This document shows positions 17,186 through 25,216 of a stretch of DNA of 64,000 bases, piece by piece. A program made the translations under genes and the position numbers. The notes below the pieces were generated by a model. It was not told the DNA's origin. It did no database searches and saw nothing but the letters and a program-made list of their open reading frames with translations. The DNA is taken from the NCBI RefSeq assembly GCF_008329645.1, contig NZ_CP043474.1, forward strand, positions 2,914,001-2,978,000, given 5' to 3'. How positions within the stretch are numbered: the stretch's first letter is position 1; each line of letters opens with the position of its first letter. This DNA comes from Mycolicibacterium grossiae (GTDB lineage: Bacteria > Actinomycetota > Actinomycetes > Mycobacteriales > Mycobacteriaceae).

Positions 17186-17641
17186 TCATCCGCCGCCGGG
17201 GGCGATGGTCGTCGTGAGGGTCTGACAGAGCCGGCGAAGATCCCACAGCCCGAAGGCGTTGGCGGGCAACACCTCACACCCGACGAGGCGGGGTGCCCGA
17301 GGCGCTCCGGTGTGATCGACGCCGCGCGGTCCGCACACGGGCCAGGCGCCCAGGCCCTGGGTGCGCAATACGCGTTCGGCGATCCGGATCTGCTCGGAGC
17401 GCGAGGCGCGCGCCGGGTCACCGCGGCCGCCGTGCTCGGCCCAGGTCGCGGGACTGAACTGCAGGCCGCCGGAGTATCCGTTGCCCGTGCTGATCGTCCA
17501 GTCACCGCCGGACTCGCACTGCGCGACCGCATCCCAGTCGATCGCGTTCGCACGAGCCGGGGAGGTCCCCCACGTCAGCGCCGCCACGACGAGCGTGGCC
17601 CCCACGCCGACGATCATCGGCAACCTGCGTCGAGACTGCAT
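17186..17641 (-). CDS. Rpf-domain peptidoglycan glycosidase
   Basis: This 151-residue protein starts at ATG 17641 with a signal peptide (LPMIVGVGATLVVAALTW, cleavage near ARA-NA). It has a resuscitation-promoting-factor domain: AIDWDAVAQCESGGDWTIS, with the catalytic Glu in CESGG, and GYSGGLQFSPATWAEHGG. Rpf proteins cut glycan strands and help dormant actinobacteria regrow. The tail has two further Cys (PVCGPRG, LVGCEVLP) that may form a disulfide. It resembles short Rpfs such as RpfC or RpfE, without certainty which. A BlaI-type box lies 136 bp upstream. Confidence 0.92.
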   Translation of the reverse strand: MQSRRRLPMIVGVGATLVVAALTWGTSPARANAIDWDAVAQCESGGDWTISTGNGYSGGLQFSPATWAEHGGRGDPARASRSEQIRIAERVLRTQGLGAWPVCGPRGVDHTGAPRAPRLVGCEVLPANAFGLWDLRRLCQTLTTTIAPGGG

Positions 17642-17776
17642 CGGGGCACCTCTTCCCGTCGAGGTCGAGCCGCGGCGCACATCCGCTCCCGAGTCCTGTT
17701 GTCCGTGTGACGATCGTGCACTCCCGTGGCCGGTGTGAACAGCGTGCGGAAAGTGAGAAAATCCTGGCAACCTTCT

Positions 17777-17793
17777 TACGGAGTAACTACGTA
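17777..17793. promoter_or_regulatory. BlaI-type operator before rpf
   Basis: TACGGAGTAACTACGTA is the TACG/CGTA version of the palindrome and resembles the box before lpqS (core GAGTAACTA versus GACTAGCTA). Confidence 0.65.
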
Positions 17794-17933
17794 GCCAATT
17801 CCGGTCGTTACCCGCCCCCGAATAACAACGCGCTCATACGATCCGATGTGTCGACACTGTGACGGGTGAACCAGCGCGGGACGCCCGCACGACGTGCGGG
17901 CGCCCCGACACCTGCTTCCTCGAGGTCAGGTGT

Positions 17934-18242
17934 TCAGCACGTGGCGTCCACGTGGACCGTCGCGTACTTGACCCGCTCGACCGTGCGGTTGCGACCCTGG
18001 GTGGTGGGAACCAATTCGTTCACCTGCCTTCCGGGCCGAACGGCGGTGACACCACAGTCGGTCAACGGCGCGGCGCCGATCTTGTTGAGGATGACTTCGA
18101 AACCTCGGTCTTCCAACGCCGCGATGACGTCCGCCGCGTTTCTCGGGCCGGTGGGCGCCGCTCCCGCCGGGGCCGGGGTGGTGAGCGTGAGCGCGCCGAC
18201 CGCGGCCATTCCCGCTAGGATTGTGCTGGCAATTCTGTTCAT
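17934..18242 (-). CDS. Small secreted protein, one predicted disulfide
   Basis: This 102-residue protein starts at ATG 18242 with a clear signal peptide (MNRIASTILAGMAAVGALTL, cleavage after AGA). The mature part reads ADVIAALEDRGFEVILNKIG, then DCGVTAVRPG and ends VHVDATC. Two Cys, one mid-chain and one at the very end, could pair. Similar small secreted proteins occur widely in mycobacteria with no assigned role. It lies between rpf and the MFS gene with its own spacing, and no operator is seen. Confidence 0.75.
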   Translation of the reverse strand: MNRIASTILAGMAAVGALTLTTPAPAGAAPTGPRNAADVIAALEDRGFEVILNKIGAAPLTDCGVTAVRPGRQVNELVPTTQGRNRTVERVKYATVHVDATC

Positions 18243-18416
18243 GAGATGTCTCCGTTTCCTGATGGGATTGTTGGTGGGGCCCGGGTGCGATCCGGGTCCC
18301 ACCGTCTTGTTCGGTCATCGTCGGCAACGACTTTCGGTGCGTGTGCTGTACGTCAGTCCATTCCTGCCCTCCCGGTGTCCGAGTCGACGGCGCGGCGGCT
18401 TCGTCGCTTGGGCGTG

Positions 18417-19679
18417 CTAGGAGTCGGTGGAGTGCGCAACTGCGGGTTGCGGCGCGTCGAGTAGACCGCGGCGGCCGAGTCGGTGCAGCGCCCAGGCCGA
18501 GAGAATGCCGATGAGGCTCAGTGCAACCCAGACGAGTTCAGGCGCGCCGGCGTTGCGTGCAGCTTGCATCAGCGTGCCGGTGAGCAGATTGCCGGCCAGG
18601 ATGCCCACACCGACGATCGTGTTGTAGAAGCCGTAGTGGGTTCCGACGAGCTCGTCCCTGGCCAGCGACACGACGGTGTCCATCTCGAAGGGGAACACCG
18701 CGGCGGACCCGACCGCCAGGATCGCCGCCGCGACGAGCAGTGCGGCCACGGCGGCGCCCTGGCCGAGGCGGCTTTCGCCGGGGAGCACGGCAAGGGGCAC
18801 GAACGACGTCGCGAGGATCGCCATGCCGACCACGAGCGAGCGGCCGCGACCCCAGCGCCGGGCGAACCACCGCGTGATGCGCATCTGGCCGGCCACGGCG
18901 ACCAGCCCCGACACCGCGAACACCGCTGCGACGACTATGGTTTCGTGTGCGGGAGCGAGCTGTCTGGCGTGTAGCGGCAGCGCGAGGTACACCTGGAATG
19001 ACAGGACGTACGAGCCGATCATCGCCGCGGCGAACAGCAGGAACGAACGGTTGCCGACTACGGTGCGCCAGTCGTCGAGGACCGAGGTGTGTTCTCGATC
19101 CGGCGGGGTGACGCGTTGCGGCAGGGCACACAGTTGAGCCACGGTCAACACACCGAACACCGCCGCTGCCGCGGCGGCCGTGACGCGAAAGTCGAGGAAC
19201 ATCAGGGTCAGGCCGACCAACGGGCCGGCCAGGATGCCGCCTTGGTAGAAGACGTTGAACAACGCGAACGCCTCGACGCGGCGATCTCCTGCGTCCGCGG
19301 CGAGGTAGGCACGCACCGCCGGGTTGAACAGCGCCCCGGCGAATCCCGTTGCCGCCGAGGCGATCACCATCGCCGTCAGCGAATCGGCGAATACGAGCAG
19401 ACCGAAGCCGCCGGTACGGAGAAGACAACCCGCCACGATCAACGGTTTGTAACCGAGGCGGTCGGCGAGGGTGCCCCCGACGATGAACATGCCCTGCTGA
19501 GAGAAGTTCCGCACGCCCAGCACCAGTCCGATGGCCCAGGCGGCCAACCCCAGAGGCCCGGCTAGATACCCGGCCAGATAGGGCATCAACATGTAGAACC
19601 CCAGATTGATGCCGAACTGGTTGACCATCAGCAGTCGGCTCGGCCATCCGAAGCTGCGGAACTGTGTCACCATGCCCAT
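18417..19679 (-). CDS. MFS transporter of the lpqS-cysK2 operon (Rv0849-like)
   Basis: This 420-residue transporter has about 12 membrane segments and the MFS motif GGTLADRLGYKP between segments 2 and 3. ATG 19679 overlaps the cysK2 TGA, so translation is coupled. A longer frame extends to 19727 but lies inside cysK2. The gene order lpqS-cysK2-MFS matches M. tuberculosis Rv0847-Rv0848-Rv0849, which belong to the copper-responsive RicR regulon there. It may export a sulfur compound made by CysK2, or a copper-binding molecule. The substrate is unknown. Confidence 0.9.
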   Translation of the reverse strand: MGMVTQFRSFGWPSRLLMVNQFGINLGFYMLMPYLAGYLAGPLGLAAWAIGLVLGVRNFSQQGMFIVGGTLADRLGYKPLIVAGCLLRTGGFGLLVFADSLTAMVIASAATGFAGALFNPAVRAYLAADAGDRRVEAFALFNVFYQGGILAGPLVGLTLMFLDFRVTAAAAAAVFGVLTVAQLCALPQRVTPPDREHTSVLDDWRTVVGNRSFLLFAAAMIGSYVLSFQVYLALPLHARQLAPAHETIVVAAVFAVSGLVAVAGQMRITRWFARRWGRGRSLVVGMAILATSFVPLAVLPGESRLGQGAAVAALLVAAAILAVGSAAVFPFEMDTVVSLARDELVGTHYGFYNTIVGVGILAGNLLTGTLMQAARNAGAPELVWVALSLIGILSAWALHRLGRRGLLDAPQPAVAHSTDS

Positions 19680-20779
19680 CACAGCGCTGCCCTCGTCGGA
19701 TCGACCACGGATGTGCACCGTGTCCACGACTCCACGACGCGTGCACCGGGGTGGTTGATCACCGCCGGCTCCCGAGGTGGTGTGACATCGAGCAGGCCGT
19801 GTTCACGGCAGTACTCGTCGTTGTAGACGGTGTCGAAGTAGCGTTGCGGCCCGTCGGGGAAGACCGCTGCGATGGTCGTGCCCGAAGTGTTGTTGCGGGC
19901 CGCCCAGCTCGCGGCCAGTGCGACCGCCCCGACACTCCATCCGCCGCTGGAGTAGTGGGTGGCCGCGAGGGTGCGGCACGCCCAGACGGCCTCGGCGGGA
20001 CCCACCCAGTGCACCTCGTCGAAGGCGGCGTAGTCGACGTTGGCGGGGTAGATGCTCGAGCCGAGGCCGCGCATGAGGCGGTTGCCGGCGGGTTGACCGA
20101 AGATCGTCGATCCCACCGTGTCGACACCGATCACCTGCAGGTCGGGGTTGACCGAACGCAGCACCCGTGCCACCCCGGCGGAATGACCTCCGGTGCCCAC
20201 CGAGCACACCAGAACGTCGACCGCCCCGAGTTGGTCGAGGAGTTCTTCGGCCAGACCGCGATACGCCTCGACGTTGTCGGGGTTGTTGTACTGGTTGGGG
20301 CACCAGGCGCCGGGGTCGGCGGCCGTCAACTGCGCGACGCGGTCCCTTCGCGCTTGTTGCCATCCACCGACCGGGTGCGGCTCGGTGACCAGATCGACAT
20401 CGGCGCCGTAGGAGCGCAGCATGTTCTGCACGATGGGTTCCATGCCGGGGTCGGTGACCACGGTGACCGGGTGGCCGTACACCATTCCGGCGAGGGCCAA
20501 CCCCAGGCCCAGTGATCCGCTCGTGGATTCGACGATACGGGCGCCCGGTCGAAGGGCGCCCCGCGCCCGTCCGCGTTCGACCATGTGCACCGCGGGTCGG
20601 TCCTTCATGCTGCCGCCCGGATTCGCTGCCTCCAGTTTCGCCCAGAAGCCGCGGTCATCGGTGGTGAACGGTGCGGCGATGTGCAGCACCGGGGTGTGGC
20701 CGACCATGGTGCCGGGCCGATCGAAGCGGGCGAGGCGGCGCTGCCTCGCGGTGGGGGACATGGAAAGGACGTGGTTCAT
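19679..20779 (-). CDS. cysK2: PLP-dependent cysteine synthase, CysK2-like
   Basis: This 366-residue fold-type II PLP enzyme has the cofactor lysine in [14 protein letters not shown], a substrate loop [12 protein letters not shown] and a phosphate loop [11 protein letters not shown]. CysK2 of M. tuberculosis makes S-sulfocysteine from O-phosphoserine and thiosulfate. The length and the operon partner match that protein rather than CysK1 or CysM. Its product or thiol pool may protect against copper and oxidative stress. It is preceded by lpqS with a 110-bp gap and overlaps the MFS gene. Confidence 0.92.
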   Translation of the reverse strand: MNHVLSMSPTARQRRLARFDRPGTMVGHTPVLHIAAPFTTDDRGFWAKLEAANPGGSMKDRPAVHMVERGRARGALRPGARIVESTSGSLGLGLALAGMVYGHPVTVVTDPGMEPIVQNMLRSYGADVDLVTEPHPVGGWQQARRDRVAQLTAADPGAWCPNQYNNPDNVEAYRGLAEELLDQLGAVDVLVCSVGTGGHSAGVARVLRSVNPDLQVIGVDTVGSTIFGQPAGNRLMRGLGSSIYPANVDYAAFDEVHWVGPAEAVWACRTLAATHYSSGGWSVGAVALAASWAARNNTSGTTIAAVFPDGPQRYFDTVYNDEYCREHGLLDVTPPREPAVINHPGARVVESWTRCTSVVDPTRAAL

Positions 20780-20889
20780 GGAGAAGGGTCGTTTCTGCTA
20801 CGAGCCACGACGGCGGTGCGGCGCGGCTGCTGATGAGGGCAGCGATCACCGACCGGGCGCGCGAGGGCGCACGGTCTGACGCTCGCCCG

Positions 20890-21300
20890 TCAGCGACGCG
20901 CGATGCAGAAGTGGGTCAGTACCGCCTGACCCGCCATGACGTTAGCCACGGCACGGGGAGGGCCACGTACGGCCGCCGCCGCGGTGGGCCGCCACAGGGC
21001 GGCCGCAAAGCCGATCGACGCCGCGAGTCCGAGCGCCGTCAACACGAGAGCAGTCGTCAGGCGCGGCAGCACGGCGTGGGGAATCACCTTTCCCACCAGG
21101 CAACCCTCGAACACATGGGGGTGCTCGGTGTCTGCGGCGGATCCGCCGTAGGGACTCGCCGCGGCCGAATGTGCACCGTGAGGAGGGGGCGCGCCGTCCT
21201 TGACGTGCGCCCACGACCCGCCCATGAAGGCGACGCAGATCACGATGGACAGCGCCAGTGCTGCGGTCCATCGTGATCTGCGAACGTCTCTGAGCCTCAT
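20890..21300 (-). CDS. lpqS: LpqS-like copper-associated membrane protein
   Basis: This 136-residue protein starts at ATG 21300. It has an N-terminal membrane anchor (RWTAALALSIVICVAFMGGS), a His-rich exposed part (AHVKDGAPPPHGAHSA, EHPHVFEGC) and a second hydrophobic stretch. It ends with GQAVLTHFCIARR, close to the end of M. tuberculosis LpqS (recalled from memory). A lipobox is not obvious, unlike true LpqS. The order lpqS-cysK2-MFS is conserved. I see no RicR/CsoR-type palindrome upstream; instead a BlaI-type box lies 138 bp away. Confidence 0.8.
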   Translation of the reverse strand: MRLRDVRRSRWTAALALSIVICVAFMGGSWAHVKDGAPPPHGAHSAAASPYGGSAADTEHPHVFEGCLVGKVIPHAVLPRLTTALVLTALGLAASIGFAAALWRPTAAAAVRGPPRAVANVMAGQAVLTHFCIARR

Positions 21301-21437
21301 TGTGTTACCGACTGTAGCAGGTGATTCCACGACGCCCGGCTGGGCGCGCGACGATTCGATGTCGTTACAACCCTGTGGCACAACGGTGTTGGATCCTCGT
21401 GTCACTGTGCCGGTACTGAGGTGCGGTGACGGCGTTC

Positions 21438-21454
21438 AACGGACTAGCTACGTA
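21438..21454. promoter_or_regulatory. BlaI-type operator between lpqS and the NodB deacetylase
   Basis: AACGGACTAGCTACGTA matches TACG-N9-CGTA at seven of eight positions. It sits in the divergent promoter region. TAGTAT at 21453 would serve as a -10 for rightward transcription. Confidence 0.6.
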
Positions 21455-21609
21455 GTATGATGCCGGATCGACGTCGTGACTGTTGAATGCGCGCGTGGTT
21501 ACCGTCCGATGTGAAGTCGCTGTGACGGGTGGACACGCTACCGGTGGCGATTTACGTTCGTGCTCAGTACGTGCGCGTGCGCCGCTGAACAGAGGGAGAG
21601 GACTCGACG

Positions 21610-22485
21610 ATGCCGATGCGGCGCTCAGCAACGTCGTTGGTGTGGCAGTTGGGCGCGCTGGTTGCCGTCGTGGTGATCGTGGGGGGCTTGCTGGTGTGGG
21701 CTCAGCGTCGTGGCGCCGCCGCGGGTCCCGACGAGGTGGATTGCAGCCGCTACAAGTGCGTCGCGTTGACGTTCGACGACGGTCCGAGCCCGTTCACCGA
21801 CCGACTGCTGCGCGTGCTCGCCGAGGGTGATGCCAAGGCGACGTTCTTCCTGATCGGCAACAAGGTGCAGGCCGACCCCGACGCGGCCCGGCGCATCGCC
21901 GAGGCCGGCATGGAGATCGGCACCCACACCTGGGAGCACCCCAACATGACCACCATCCCCGTCGCCGCCATCGCCGGTCAGCTCGCCAGGGGGAAGGAGG
22001 CGATCGCCGCGGCCACCGGACGGACGCCCACGCTGTTCCGCCCCGCGGGGGGCCTGTCCAACGACGCGGTGCGCGCCGAAGCCGGACGGCAGGGGCTGGC
22101 CGAGATCCTGTGGGACGTCATCCCCTTCGACTGGATCAACGACGCGAATCTGGCCGCCACGACGTACATGCTCAGGACTCAGATCAAGCCGGGTTCGGTG
22201 GTCCTGCTGCACGACACGTACTCCAGCACCGTCGATCTGGTGTATCAGTTCCTTCCGGTGCTGGCCGCCAACGGCTACCACGTGGTCACCGTCGGTCACC
22301 TGCTCGGCTCACGCGCGCCGGGGACCAGCTACGGCGGCCGGGAGAACGGCCCCCCGGCCAACGCGATCGCCGACGTCGACCCCGCGCTTGTTCCGCCCCT
22401 GCCCGCCACGCCGTCGCCGAAGCCGGCGCCGAACATCCCGATCACCGACATCCCCAACCAGGGGGCCGGCGGCCCCCCGGCCTGA
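21610..22485 (+). CDS. NodB-type polysaccharide deacetylase
   Basis: This 291-residue membrane-anchored enzyme probably removes N-acetyl groups from peptidoglycan or a similar polymer. After an N-terminal membrane segment (LVWQLGALVAVVVIVGGLLV) come the NodB motifs: catalytic base in TFDDGPSPF, zinc histidines in GTHTWEHPN, RPAGGLSND and VVLLHDTYS. The C-terminal 60 residues are Pro-rich and probably unstructured. It resembles Rv1096. Deacetylated glycan resists lysozyme-type enzymes. A BlaI-type box lies about 155 bp before ATG 21610, shared with divergent lpqS. Confidence 0.93.
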   Translation: MPMRRSATSLVWQLGALVAVVVIVGGLLVWAQRRGAAAGPDEVDCSRYKCVALTFDDGPSPFTDRLLRVLAEGDAKATFFLIGNKVQADPDAARRIAEAGMEIGTHTWEHPNMTTIPVAAIAGQLARGKEAIAAATGRTPTLFRPAGGLSNDAVRAEAGRQGLAEILWDVIPFDWINDANLAATTYMLRTQIKPGSVVLLHDTYSSTVDLVYQFLPVLAANGYHVVTVGHLLGSRAPGTSYGGRENGPPANAIADVDPALVPPLPATPSPKPAPNIPITDIPNQGAGGPPA

Positions 22486-22532
22486 CCGACGACGGGGAAC
22501 ACGCCCCGTCGTCGAGCGCCCGGTGGGCGGGG

Positions 22533-23231
22533 TCATTCGATGATGCGCGTGACGTAGGGCGTCATCCCCGACATCCGCACCGGCGAGATCTTGATCGGAA
22601 CCCCCGTCTGCTGGGCCTCCAGCATCTGGCCGTTGCCCAGGTAGAGCGCCTCGTGCTGGCTGCCTCCGGGACCCCAGAACAACAGGTCGCCCCGGCGGGC
22701 CTGCGACGGCGGAACCTTGCGCCCGGCGTTGTACTGGTCACCGGACCACCGCGGCAGCAGGATCCCGACGCCCGCGAAGGCGTAGCGGGTCAGCCCGGAG
22801 CAGTCGAATCCGACCGTGCCGGCGCCCTGGTCGATGCCGCGGCTGGGTCCGGTCAGGCTGCCGCCGCCCCACGAGTAGGGCACGCCCAGTTGGGTGCCCG
22901 CACGGCGGATCACGTACTCGATGGCCCGACTCCCCGACACCCGACCCGACGCCAGCGGAGCGGTCGTGGGTTCGGCGCCGCCAAACCCCAGAGTGCGCAG
23001 GAAGTTGCGGCCCAGATCCATCGTGGTCTGGGTGGCCATGGCGGTGGCGCGCAGCGAGGCGTTGGCGATGGCGAGCGGGTCACCCGGTGCGCCGGCGCTG
23101 ACGACCTTGGGCAGGCTCGGATCCCAGGTTCCATCGCCGGGTTCGGCGGCCGCCGGCGCGCCGAGGGCCACGGCGAGCAGCGCCGCGGCCGAGCAGCTCA
23201 GCACCGCGCGACGGGGGAGTTTCGTGGACAC
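22533..23231 (-). CDS. ripB: NlpC/P60 peptidoglycan endopeptidase, RipB-like
   Basis: This 232-residue secreted enzyme starts at GTG 23231 with a signal peptide (AVLSCSAAALLAVALGAPA). The NlpC/P60 domain has the catalytic Cys in GTVGFDCSGLTRYAF, His in PGGSQHEALYLGNGQM, and the RipB-type insert YSWGGGSLTGPSRGID. Both catalytic residues are present, unlike RipD, so activity against D-Glu-mDAP bonds is expected. GMTPYVTRIIE at the end matches RipB. Its promoter carries a box identical in sequence to that of the response regulator gene facing it. Confidence 0.93.
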   Translation of the reverse strand: MSTKLPRRAVLSCSAAALLAVALGAPAAAEPGDGTWDPSLPKVVSAGAPGDPLAIANASLRATAMATQTTMDLGRNFLRTLGFGGAEPTTAPLASGRVSGSRAIEYVIRRAGTQLGVPYSWGGGSLTGPSRGIDQGAGTVGFDCSGLTRYAFAGVGILLPRWSGDQYNAGRKVPPSQARRGDLLFWGPGGSQHEALYLGNGQMLEAQQTGVPIKISPVRMSGMTPYVTRIIE

Positions 23232-23318
23232 GGTCCTCGCCTTCTCGGTCGTCGCCCGGCGTCGGGCACGGGCGGGATCCCGCGATGGTCGGCGATGCCG
23301 ACGGATTCACCGCCGCGA

Positions 23319-23350
23319 TACGTAGTAGGGCAGTACGTACGTAACTCGTT
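23319..23350. promoter_or_regulatory. BlaI-type operator before ripB, with weak second box
   Basis: TACGTAGTAGGGCAGTA (23319-23335) is followed at 15-bp pitch by a weaker match, TACG-N9-CGTT (23334-23350). The first 17-mer occurs again, unchanged, at 23527-23543. Confidence 0.72.
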
Positions 23351-23526
23351 TCGTCCAAAACGGTAACACCGATCACGGGAGGTGACTCACGCCTCTCGTC
23401 TCGCTTCCGTAACAATCAGCGCACTCCGGGCGCGCCGCGCCCCGGCGACGCGGCCGTCGCGGAACGCCTGTGGCGGGATGCCGACGCGCAGCGTCCGACA
23501 CGCCAACCCTTGAGCGTGTGCGTAGC

Positions 23527-23543
23527 TACGTAGTAGGGCAGTA
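23527..23543. promoter_or_regulatory. BlaI-type operator before the atypical response regulator
   Basis: TACGTAGTAGGGCAGTA ends 7 bp before ATG 23551. It is base-for-base the same as the ripB box 208 bp away. The closeness to the ATG implies a very short or absent leader. Confidence 0.72.
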
Positions 23544-23550
23544 TCAAGGG

Positions 23551-24369
23551 ATGCGCGACGGTTCGACGACGATGACACCGACTCCGGCGACCATGTTGAT
23601 CGTCGGTGATCACCTCAGATGGATCGAGGCGGTCGCCGACCACTTCCGCACCGATGAGGTCTCCCTGGTGGTGGCCGAGGACGGCGGTGAGGCGGTCGGG
23701 GTCGCCGACCGCCTGCGGCCCGGATTCGTCGCCCTCGACGCGGATCGGCTGGGCCAATCGGTCATTCAGGTGTGCCGGGGGATCCGCGACGTGTGCGACG
23801 CCCACGTCACGGTGCACTCGAGTTCGGCCGACGAGAACGTCGTGGTCGCGGGCCTGCGGGCGGGCGCCGACGACGTCCTCACCGGAGAACGCAGCAGCCG
23901 TGAACTCGCGGCGCGGGTGCGGGCCGCGCTGCGGCGATGGACGGCCAACGAAGCACGCGCGGAGACCGGGGACATCGCGCCACAGCGCTACACGCAGGGT
24001 CGGTTGTCCATCGACGTCCGGCGGCGCGAAGTGCGGATCGACGAGGAGCCCATCGCGTTGACCCGCACCCAGTTCGACATCCTGGTCGAACTCGCCAAGC
24101 GGCGCGGGGCGGTGGTGAGCCGTCGCGATCTGCTGCAGGCCGTCTGGGGATCGACCCCCACCGGCAACGCCGAGCAGGTCAGCGTGCACATCGGTGCGCT
24201 GCGCCGCCGGCTCGGAGACGATCCCGACGACCCGGCGCTGGTGCTCAACGTGCGCGGCGTCGGTTACCGCCTCGCCGCCGCGCACCAGCCGGTGCGCACA
24301 CCGCCGTGCGCGGCCGCGGCTGCAGCGGTGCCGGTGCCGGCCGTGGCGGCCGTGCAGGGACGGGGCTGA
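23551..24369 (+). CDS. OmpR-family regulator with degenerate receiver
   Basis: This 272-residue regulator begins at ATG 23551 (ATG 23575 possible). The receiver keeps a likely phospho-acceptor (FVALDADRLG) but lacks the conserved lysine, where VLTGERSS replaces the usual TKPFSS, and its N-terminal acidic pair is reduced to VGDH. The winged-helix domain is normal, with IALTRTQFDILVELAKRRG, SVHIGALRRRLGDD and NVRGVGYRLA. The tail is Ala/Pro-rich. No kinase is nearby, so it may act without phosphorylation. It sits under a BlaI-type box and directly precedes a methyltransferase gene. Confidence 0.88.
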   Translation: MRDGSTTMTPTPATMLIVGDHLRWIEAVADHFRTDEVSLVVAEDGGEAVGVADRLRPGFVALDADRLGQSVIQVCRGIRDVCDAHVTVHSSSADENVVVAGLRAGADDVLTGERSSRELAARVRAALRRWTANEARAETGDIAPQRYTQGRLSIDVRRREVRIDEEPIALTRTQFDILVELAKRRGAVVSRRDLLQAVWGSTPTGNAEQVSVHIGALRRRLGDDPDDPALVLNVRGVGYRLAAAHQPVRTPPCAAAAAAVPVPAVAAVQGRG

Positions 24370-24371
24370 GC

Positions 24372-25160
24372 ATGGCCTTACGCGGAGAACGGTTCATCGC
24401 GGCCGCCGTACGAGCGCTACGGCCACGCCGGCACGACGCCCGCATCGGCGAGCAGGCGGCGCGCTACTGGTCGGCCTCGGATGGTGACGGGTCGTGGGAG
24501 TCCAACTCGCACTGGCGGGACGGCATCGGCGACGAGGCCTTCGAGGAGGTCGGCCGCGAACACTGGGAGATGTACCAGCGGTTCGCCCGCGCGCTGGGGG
24601 TGCAGACGCCGGGAACGGTCATCGAGTGGGGCGCGGGAGGGGGAGCCAACGCCGCGGCCTTCGCACCGCGGGCGCAGCGGTTCATCGCCGCCGACATCTC
24701 GCCGGACAACCTCGCCGAATGTTCCCGGCAGGTGAAGGCGGTGTGCGACACCCCGCTGGACATCCGGCGCATCGACCTGGCCGACCCCGACGCGGCCGCC
24801 GACGGCCTGCGCCACGCGTGCGACACGTTCCTGTGTCTCTACGTCATCGAGGTGACCACCGGCGTCCACGCCGTGCGGACCATCCTCGGCATCGCCCAAC
24901 GCGTACTGCGACCGGGCGGAATGGCCTTCGTCCAGATGAAGTACCACACCGGCGACGGTCGCACCCGCGGCAGGCCCGGCCTGGCCTACACCCGCAACCT
25001 GGCGTTGACCACGACCTTCACCATCGAGGAGTTCTGGCAGCTGGCCGACGAGTGCGGGCTGGCCCCGCAGCTGATCACCCTGGTCCCGCGCAACCGCCTC
25101 GACAGTCGGTACGCCTACTACGCCCTGATCAAGCCGGACACCACCAACGACCCGCGGTGA
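24372..25160 (+). CDS. SAM-dependent methyltransferase
   Basis: This 262-residue class I methyltransferase starts at ATG 24372, 2 bp after the regulator stop, so the two form an operon. The SAM loop is VIEWGAGGGANAAAF, followed by FIAADISPDNL and the later motifs LYVIEVTTGVHAV and RVLRPGGMAFVQMKY. The N-terminus (HWEMYQRFARALGV) resembles enzymes that modify lipids or sugars, but no substrate can be named. Coupling to a BlaI-type box suggests an envelope substrate. Confidence 0.85.
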   Translation: MALRGERFIAAAVRALRPRRHDARIGEQAARYWSASDGDGSWESNSHWRDGIGDEAFEEVGREHWEMYQRFARALGVQTPGTVIEWGAGGGANAAAFAPRAQRFIAADISPDNLAECSRQVKAVCDTPLDIRRIDLADPDAAADGLRHACDTFLCLYVIEVTTGVHAVRTILGIAQRVLRPGGMAFVQMKYHTGDGRTRGRPGLAYTRNLALTTTFTIEEFWQLADECGLAPQLITLVPRNRLDSRYAYYALIKPDTTNDPR

Positions 25161-25216
25161 CCGTCACGCCGGGACCGGTCGCGGGACCCGGTCGCCATCC
25201 GGAACCGGGGCACCGG

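Noticed and set aside
16409..17710. 433-codon rightward frame over lnt and rpf
   Set aside because: Antisense shadow across two recognised genes with no initiation signal.
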